DNA from: Cryptomeria japonica
Taxonomy: Eukaryota > Streptophyta > Pinopsida > Cupressales > Cupressaceae
Assembly (NCBI RefSeq): GCF_030272615.1
Contig: NC_081408.1
Location: forward strand, 341,149,793-341,213,792
Length of the DNA: 64,000 nucleotides
Reading direction: 5' to 3'
Part shown: positions 56,231-64,000 of the stretch, piece after piece
How positions within the stretch are numbered: the first letter of the stretch is position 1
Layout: each line of letters opens with the position of its first letter
The notes under the pieces: model-generated
What the model was told of the DNA's origin: nothing
The model's database searches: none
The model's input: only the letters and a program-made list of their open reading frames with translations
Made by a program: the position numbers and the translations under genes

Positions 56231-58407
56231 GATTGTAATGTTCCCTTCTTAGCTAGAATCAATAGATTTGAATCAGTCTATTAATGAAGTCCTCGTAAAC
56301 TAATAAGGATGGGCCGAGGACGTTGGACTGGTGATTTTCTCCTATTTGAAAGGGCACTTTAGAGTAAACATGGGTGGAATTAGTCAACAGTATTGTTATC
56401 TCCAAGTCGCCAATCTAAAACTGCATCAAACCCTAGAATATCTCCTTCAAAGGAATACATGAGTCTAGAGAGAGAATGAGGTGCTTAATTGCCAAGTATC
56501 CATGAGAGAGAAAAAAAAAGCAAATTAAAAGCGATATTAAAGTTGATGCATATTACTTTATAATCTCTCCTTGGGTCACTTAAAACATATTTATAATATT
56601 AAGTTTCACCTTTCCTATGTACCTATTCCTAGTGAGAGAGTGAATGGGGAAGAGAGATAAAAGGTTAGTATAAGTGCAGAAAACATATAATCTCTCCTTG
56701 GGTCACTTAAAACATATTTATAACATTAAGTTTCACCTTTCCTATGTACCTATTCCTAGTGAGAGTGAATGGGGAAGAGAGATAAAAGGTTAGTATAAGT
56801 ATAAAAAACATATAATCTCTCCTTGGGTCACTTAAAACATATTTATAACATTAAGTTTCACCTTTCCTATGTACCTATTCCTAGTAAGAGAGTGAATGGG
56901 GAAGGGAGATAAAAGGTTAGTATAAGTGGAGAAAACATATAACATGAAGTGTATGTCCTAAGTGGGGAGTATTGTTATGAGGATAAAGTTACTATTATTT
57001 AATTCATTAAATTTGATTGAGGTGTTAAGGTTTCAACCCTAATTAGGGCAACTTGAGGAAAGGTTTTTAAAGGTCATTGGAGACTCATTTCTATTCATGT
57101 TTTTGTTGATAATTATTTCTACCTCCTTGTGGAGCTTATCAACCTTAGGGTTTTGAAGAGCTTGGAGACAGAAACCTCCATTGTTCTTACACACTTGCAG
57201 CTACGAGAGACCAACCAAGAGTGTGCAAGGAGATTCTACTTTAGGGATCTCAATTGAGCTACAAAGATCTCATTTCTAGAAGACATTTTGCTGGTTGAAA
57301 TCTGAAGGAGTTGCTTGCTTGAAAGGCTGAACCATACTTCAACTTGTTTGTAGTGTAGGAGAGTACTTTCCTTGCGCTTTTAGCGTTGAGTTATCAAGTC
57401 ACATCATGACCAACAGATTTGAGTAAATTTGTATCAGTTTGGAATCAGTCGTGGATGGTTTTTGTTGTTGTTACAGAAAATCTGAGTGAGGTCCTTGCTA
57501 CCAACAGCCCCTTTTCTCAACAAACTAAGAATCCAAAAAAGAAGTTCTAATCTGCACATGGTGTGTTAGAACTGCAGAGAAGAGGGTTTGTAGTATGCAA
57601 CAGCAAAAAAGTTTTTGAAGGTGTTTGGGCAACTTTTTGAGTGACTTGAATGCTTGCTTAGCTGACCCCTACCTAGGCATTTTAAAGGGTTTTACGAGGT
57701 CAATCTGCTATGCTCAAGTTGGAAAAAGAATCAACTGTCCAAGAAGAAAGTTTTAAGAGGTTTCAGTGTTGGGGTTTTGGAGTTTCAAATGATTCGTCAT
57801 CAATTTTCTAAGTAACCAGCTAGCTTGGTTGGTTGTACCATTCAAGAGCAATTTTGAAATAGTAAGAGGGGGAAATACATATTTTATTTAATGTGAACTA
57901 GTGAACTGCTTGTGGTAAAACAATGGAACATCAAAAGAGTGGGTAGTCATCACCAAAGGAGCTACTGCAAATCATTTTTTGAGTGACTTGGTTGGCTGCT
58001 ATCTCAGTTCCAAGTTGGTCATCAACAAGGTCTCGGACACCTTCACCCACAACCTATAGTGATTCTAAAAAATCAAGTATGCTTCACTGAATTCTTGTAA
58101 GGCTCAGACTACAAGCTGACCATCCATTTCAATAGTGCCTATATGTTGTAAATCTTCCAAGAATCAGAAAAATCAATAGTTCAATGACTTGTATACAAAT
58201 TGATTTCAGTTGGTTATTTAATCTATATATGTTGCAAAACCATAACTAAGTGGAACTCTTCAAAACAAAAAATCACCCCTTCTGCAACTTTTGCCTAGTT
58301 CTGAAAATCAAATTCAAAAAGACATGGTATTATTAATCTAATTAAAGAACAAGTAGGTGTTCTTCTTCTACTGTTCAAGCTTTCAGTGTCCTAGAGAGGG
58401 TGGGACA
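56231..58407. other. probable inserted LTR-like DNA between ORF copies 2 and 3
   Basis: Starts near TGTAATGTTCCC (56236), similar to the start of the 12471 LTR family. It includes a 126-bp tandem array, AACCCTAATTAGGGC near 57035 and leader-like sequence to about 57480. The rest is unassigned. No second end or duplication was fixed. Confidence 0.35.
56561..56950. repeat. tandem repeat, three units of 125-127 bp
   Basis: Units start TAATCTCTCCTTGGGTCACT at 56561, 56688 and 56813 and end AAAGGTTAGTATAAGT. They differ by a few bases and a two-base AG indel (GAGAGAG/GAGAG). Near-identity indicates recent amplification. Confidence 0.9.
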
Positions 58408-59432
58408 TGTTGATGTGTGTTTTATGCACATAACATTCAAAATAAAATACCAAAGTACTTTACCCTATCTTGAACAAAATCATCTCAGATGCTAAGGGTA
58501 AGATCAACTAAAATGATTCCAATGTTTCTACAGTCAGGTCTTGATGAGTGGGTAACTCAATGGTCGATGTGAATTGTTGTTTTCACTTGGGGACTTACAC
58601 AATTGTTCGAATTCACTTTGCATATCATGAATATGGAATAGGTGTGCTGACAACTTAGGATATGGCAATGTAGTTCTGGACTCAAGACTTACTAAAAAAA
58701 TGGCAAAAGAAAATAGGGTTCAGGAAATCTATTCTAAGCCTAGGAATGTAAAAAATGATGAACAAATTTAGTGGAATCAAACTAGGCAAGGTCTCACCAT
58801 CAAGTCGAACATATTTTGACACGAGCTTAGTGCAATCATCTAAGGTATACTTCATAGATTTTCAAATTATCACCATCAAGCATTGAAACCATCCAAGTTG
58901 ATGCATAACAATGGACGCACAATAATTGAAGTTAAGCTTGCATAAATTTCCAATTGACAACGCACTGTGCACTTACAATCAGCAAGAGGCTAGTGGTATG
59001 GATTAAGAATTCACACAAATATACTCACCAATTCTTTCATTCAATCTAACAAACATTGAAAGCAAATTTTAATCTAACTTGGAAGAATTGAGAACCTTGA
59101 ATGCAAAACAACACTTGAAAGACAAAATCACCATCAAGTCGAACAATGATTTATATTCAAATAGCTGCAGCATATACCAACAATTCTACAAAAACTCTCT
59201 CTTACAAATGAGAGGCATTGGGGTTTACATAGAGTCTCATACAAAATGGATGGCCAAGATTAAAACTAAATCAAGGGCCAAGATCATGCCAACAAAACCC
59301 TAGAGTTGCCCTAATTAGGGTTTATATCAAAAATGGTGCCACCAACATATGGCCTAATAGAAAGATACCTAGTCATCAAATAGGGAATCTTTTAGAAGAT
59401 TATGTCATGCATCTCTCTCTCCTAGCATACTC
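58408..59432 (-). mobile_element. 3' LTR region of the retroelement, copy 3
   Basis: Begins on the minus strand after the ORF stop, has CCCTAATTAGGG at about 59308, leader-like sequence, and ends at 58408 with CACATCAACA. The end aligns with 54308-54500 (TAGTCAGGTCTTGA against CAGTCAGGTCTTGA). TATA is weak here (CTATGTAAACC at about 59230). Confidence 0.58.
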
Positions 59433-62400
59433 CTAGATTCTAGCCAATGCAGAATCTAACTCCTCCATGGAAATGCTAGGTAAGGTATCCCGTTGTAAAT
59501 CAATCACGTCCAATGCATCTGAGCAAGCATCCAAAGTGTTCTCCCAATCTGACATAAGCTTTTGCGAACTATGAACATGAATCAACAAAGAGACCAAATC
59601 ATCTATCTGACTCTTCTTCAAAGAGTCCAACTGATTGAAATACATGAATTTCATTTTGTCTCTTAATTCTGCTAAATGTAATCCACTGGTCTCATTGACA
59701 TCAACCCCTAATAACTTTTCAATTGAGGCAAAGATCTTCAACTGAATATCATGAATTGATCCTTCCATCTTTGCACAACTCAATTGTGCGCTCTCATAAG
59801 TTGATTTATTCATGGCTAATGAACAGTACCAGCCATGGAAATCGTATCTATCTCCATTGTGCACAACATTCTCCCTAACCAATATGGACTTAGGAATCTT
59901 CTTCAAAGCTCTGAGGCGTGGAATAGTCTTCTCCTGAATGTTAGTTTTTGTGATCAGATTAACAATAACGAGCAGGAAATAATAATGCCCAGACACAAGA
60001 ATCTAAGCACACAAATAGAAAGGGCACGCAACACAAGTCTACCCTGGGAAAACCTCCCTCTTGGAGGAAAAACCCAGCAACAACAGATCCTCAGATCTGA
60101 TTATTCATTATGAATAAAATTGCAGTCTTACAACACTTATCTCAGGCTGAATACATGTGCAGATATCTTCAGCTTCAAATGACCTTTTTGTAATCAGCAT
60201 AACCGTGCCTTCTTCAGCATCAACAATAGACTTAAGTTCGCATCAATCAGAGCAGAGTCACATCCATAGATCAGGTATCTTCACACCAAAGGAGAGCATA
60301 TATATTTTGCACTGTTATTGCAGATCTGATTCGCATATATGATAATTGTATTAAGATGCATTCTATGTAGCTTTTATATATGAGGATTGGTGCCTTATTG
60401 GGTCGGCCCAATAAGGCACCTTTTGGCACTAAAGTCTTTGTACTTTTCCCACGTTATATGTGCAAGATAGGGTCGGCCCTATATCTCACTCCACGATTTA
60501 TTTAGGTTTAGCCCTATCCTGGGCGCTAAGGTAGATGCTACAATCTCACACATTTGACCTTGCTTGGCATGTGGAAGAGAAAGGGCCTAGCCCTATCCTA
60601 ATTTGTGCACATAGATAGGGCCCAGCCCTATGTGCCCTTTTACATAAATACATTAGATGGAGATAGGGCCCAGCCCTATTTACACACCTCCTTAATGAAG
60701 AAGGGCCCAGCCCTGTAAGGATTCAAATGATGCCTTAAGGCAATCTGAATCCTTTTTATATTCCTATCCTAGTTACACAAAAAAACAACACTGAATAGGT
60801 CTGAATTCTTTCCAAACTCCCTCCAAATAATATATTTTGAATATGAGCCATGTTGTCCTGTCAAATGCCTGGACAAACTGAATAAGGAAATCATCCACCT
60901 ATCTCTTTGTATTTTTAATCCATTTTTTCACCTCCGAGAGTGTATCTCTCGCTCCCTCATAATGTGAATGTAGTCCACGATCAATTGCAATAGGGGAAAT
61001 AAGGGTGGGATTCTCACGCCTTATCCCTACAATGTACTCTCTAAGTTTGATATTCTCTTCTTTGTACTTCTCTTTTTCTTCAATTTCTCTATCCAATCTC
61101 ACACTAATAGCCCTAAGGTTATCACCAACCTCTTGAAATTCCTACTCTCTTGTAGTACGGCCAAAGGCAATTGAATTAATCTAGAAATCCATGGGAGTAG
61201 CAATGTTTGTCATCACAACTGCAATAGGAACAGCCACCTGCGCAATCCGCATTCTTGTCTCATCTATAGCTATGTGTGACAAAATCTTAACTCTCTTAGG
61301 CTCTTTCTCTTTATTGTTCCTAGCTAAGTAGTCATCAATGTCATCAATAGGTTGTGCCTCTATCATTTTCTTACTTTTCTCCATACTCTTCATCAACCAT
61401 TCAGAAATAGCGACCATATCCATACCATCATCGAGACACGTCTCTCAATCAAGCTCTCTCAATGTCGAGATAACATCATCATCATCATCATCATCAGGAT
61501 TATCCCTGGTCAAATCACATACATTATTTCCCAAACTAACTTCCAAAAGGACAATAGGGGATCCCGACTGATCATCATCCTCATTAGGTGGAGCAAATGT
61601 AATTGTGGCATGTAAATCTTGAATATTCTCTGATAGAATCACTATGTTGGAACATTGCTCAGTCCCCTTGTTTTGTTCTAGCACTTCAACTTCCTTGATT
61701 GATGAGACACTAAGTGGTGCTAAAGGAATGATAGGCGATGGAATGATAGTCTTTTGTTTCTTCTTCTTGACCTCCTCAATCTTCTTCCCTCTAGCCTTGA
61801 CTTCTCCTAGTGTGTTCTTCCTTCTCTTGGGAGCTTGACTCTCCTCATCTACATGAATCCTAATATCACTGATAGTCCTCTAATCATCTTCGGAAACGAA
61901 TTCTTCTTGTTTCATCTTTTCATAAGTGAAGGTAATGCCCATATCAACTAATCTATTCATCTGAATATCTACCCATGCTCAGGAGAAACTCAAGACCTCT
62001 CTCATCAATACATTCAAATCTATTTCTTCTAGTTCTAACCAATTAGTCAATAGAATCGCCGCCTTCATTTCATTTTCATATTGTGGATGTGCATGATCCC
62101 TGTCATCTAACACTTGGTTAGGAATGAGGAAAAGTCCACACTTCCTCATGAAATCCACTGACATTCTAGACCACATTCTTCTCTTTACTGCCTGCTCGTC
62201 CATCAAGTTGGCCCAGTAATCTTCTATGTCTACTTTGTGGATGAACTTTTCTCCCCTGATCCTTCCAACTTTCTTATTTGGATCAAACCTTTCTCTTCTC
62301 TTATATGTTGCAAATCGATAGAATGCAAGTTCTTCACTTGATGTGGTAGCTAGTAAGGCAGACTAGCAAACCTCCAATGTCTTCCCAATTGAAATAGGAA

Positions 62401-63540
62401 ATGACACCCGTTATGTGCTTTTTCCTTCTGGATAGAATCAAACTCCAGAAGTTGTCTCACCACTTCCAACAAGATCACTATGTCAGAGGGATACCTAGGA
62501 AGCCTGTAAGGTTCGGATTGAAATCCATGAATCCTAAGGTATGTGAAAGTGGGAAACTGTATATACCACGATCCATATTTTTCTATCAGCTTTGTTGACT
62601 CCTTGGACAACCTCCTGTGGACTCCACCTTGCAACATTCGCGTTATGTACATTGTGAACACATGATTCACTCTCTTATAATCTTCAATTCAATACATGTT
62701 CAACCATGGATAGCACTCATAACTCTTGAATTGTCCTTGTCCATTCCCGATTTCACCTCTGCATATCAATCCCTTGGATGTAACAAATCATGCAAGTAGG
62801 TACACCAAATAGGAAGTCATGGCGAATGACCAAGACCGCTCCACATTGCTCAGCTAAAAGTCCAGAATCTCACTTATGATTCTAGACCAATTTATCAATG
62901 TTCCTATTAGACAATCCTGGATGAAATAGAACATCCATCCATCGTATATTGTACCCTGCGGCATCCCCATCACTCGGTTAAGTAGGAATACTAAATCACT
63001 ATATTCCTCTTTGAAGTCTGTGCACATGAGTGTCTTGGGAGCCTTGGAATGATGAGTCCTAGTCTTGATCATCCACTCCTTGTTTACTACAATCTTGCAC
63101 GCAACCATCTTCTTCTTATATTTGTCTTCATATTCATCCTTATTTATATCTTTCATGTCCGATCCTCGTGGAATTCTAAACACCTCAACAATCGCATCCT
63201 CAACAAGGTAGGCAATGATGGCACCCTTAGGAGTCTTGATCATTCGAGAGCGAGGAACATAACATCATGCACACTCCAAGATAAGCTCACTGCATTGTAT
63301 GGATAGCAAAAATCCAACGGCCTGATAAATGCCACTCTTCATAATGTTCACATAAGCTGGGGAAGGAATCTGGCTTCCAATTCCGAACATCCGCTATCGC
63401 ATCTGGCTCATGTTCAGGAAATGCATGTTCGTGTCTGTAACTTCCTTCCATCTGGATGACATCTCAGATTCTGGATAGAATTTAGTCTCAACTATCTTTT
63501 GTTGCACTCTCCTTTCCTTGAATCCGGGCTTCAACATCAT
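59433..63540 (-). pseudogene. retroelement ORF of unrecognised family, copy 3 (nearly full length)
   Basis: Start taken at MMLKPGFKERRVQQK (63540). Excluding the solo LTR at 59939-60790, about 3,250 bases (roughly 1,080 codons) stay recognisable with about eight stops or shifts. Parts in order: a conserved N-terminal region (63243-62854 and 62670-62350) alignable to copy 1; WSRMSVDFMRKCG (about 62180); a Lys-rich then acidic stretch with a run of Asp (about 61480), disordered-looking; a coiled coil REIEEKEKYKEENIKLREYI (about 61080-61020); and a C-terminal region with YDFHGWYCSLA and SISMEELDSA ending at 59433. No protease, RT, integrase or zinc-knuckle motif is seen. Role unknown; gag-like structural protein is a guess. 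It is followed directly by an LTR region, as in copy 2. Confidence 0.65.
59939..60790 (-). mobile_element. solo LTR, 852 bp, inserted in ORF copy 3
   Basis: TGTTG...CTAACA on the minus strand, with a perfect 5-bp duplication CTGAA (59934-59938 and 60791-60795). U3 holds six versions of GGGCCCAGCCCTA (about 60410-60715). TATATAAAAGC lies near 60378. The phrase GAGGTTTTCCCAGGGTAGAC near 60040, close to the end, is common in plant copia LTRs. The ORF reads through on both sides, and copy 2 shows the uninterrupted site. Confidence 0.92.
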
Positions 63541-64000
63541 CCTTGTACGAAGCTAGAAGTTAGAACTTAGGAAAATATTCCCGACAAAATTTATGTTTTC
63601 CTAATGATTTAGACAAGTTTGAGTATGGAAATCAAGAAAATAATCCACTCTCAATAGATTTCAACAATTGAATGCAAAATGTGACAAGGTTAGGGTATAA
63701 AACCCTCATGAAATTCATTAAAATCAACAATTTTCAGACCAAAGTCTGAAACACCTCCTTATACTTAGAAATTTATCCAAAATAGAGTGCAAAGGAGTAT
63801 ACACGATCAAACAATGACTAAGGAAAAGTGTGAAAGGTTGTGTTTTCACACAAAACTATGTCTAAAGACACCTTCCAATGTCAACAAATGGCTGCCAAAA
63901 AATCTTAAGACAACCTGCAACTTCACAAATTAATCTCTCAAAATATGTTATTGTAATGGTGGGAAAATGGTGAATGATAAACCAAAAAGGAAGCTACCCT
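63541..64000. other. leader-like sequence upstream of ORF copy 3
   Basis: AT-rich with no gene. It should be the internal leader or 5' LTR of the copy 3 element, but I see no conserved LTR end before the window stops. Confidence 0.3.

Noticed and set aside
61338-61615. Plus-strand frames with Ser and Ile runs
   Set aside because: Antisense to the Asp-run of ORF copy 3; runs arise from the TCA/ATC triplet repeat.
40848-64000. Upstream GBA2 exons
   Set aside because: I looked on the minus strand for the family's N-terminal signatures and for the expected exon ending before DGGPP and found none I could support; they may be too short to see or outside the window.

Overview
The window looks like intergenic and intronic DNA from the nuclear genome of a seed plant, most likely a gymnosperm and possibly a conifer. 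That assignment is inference. It rests on a gene intron of about 28 kb, a very low gene density, AT-rich sequence packed with old and partly decayed LTR retrotransposons, and plant-type splice sites in the one recognisable gene. There is no intact transposase or reverse transcriptase, no rRNA, no CRISPR array and no bacterial-style operon.

One host gene is clear: a non-lysosomal glucosylceramidase (GBA2 type, glycoside hydrolase family 116) on the minus strand. A 1,255-base exon (40847 to 39593) is followed by the terminal exon (11735 to 11459). The splice phases and the protein alignment join exactly across an intron of 27,857 bases. Upstream exons were not found and probably lie beyond 64 kb. 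Two short open stretches on the plus strand (10533-10705 and 11037-11158) could be exons of a convergent gene.

Layout. 1-5.0 kb: a decayed minus-strand retroelement, with an ORF of an unrecognised family preceded by a long LTR-like region carrying a tandem array. 5-10.5 kb: further LTR-like, repeat-rich sequence. 10.5-11.7 kb: the 3' end of GBA2 and the possible convergent exons. 11.7-39.6 kb: the giant GBA2 intron. It holds a non-autonomous LTR element (12471-16918) that contains a hAT-like element (14178-15517), a hAT transposase remnant (19.8-21.7 kb), a decayed Ty1/copia element (22.2-26.0 kb) hit by a fold-back MITE, a complete 334-bp TRIM whose LTRs carry a tRNA-like cloverleaf (27832-28165), and a nest of three LTR insertions (28460-38401). 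39.6-40.8 kb: the large GBA2 exon. 41-54 kb: tandem repeats, LTR fragments, a LINE reverse transcriptase remnant and a second hAT transposase remnant. 54.3-64 kb: two more copies of the retroelement with the unrecognised ORF, one split by an 852-bp solo LTR.

The most unusual content is in four places. First, the TRIM with tRNA-like, Pol III-promoter-like LTRs. Second, a three-copy family of a roughly 1,080-codon retroelement ORF with no domain I can name. Third, a family of long LTRs (solo copies of about 3.1 and 4.7 kb) with a conserved start, end and promoter block but a different tandem array in U3 in each copy, one of them a 170-bp-period array of near-perfect palindromes. Fourth, a hAT-like element with subterminal CGAGT repeats. 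Boundaries given with target-site duplications were read base by base; other boundaries are approximate. Nothing was checked by database search.
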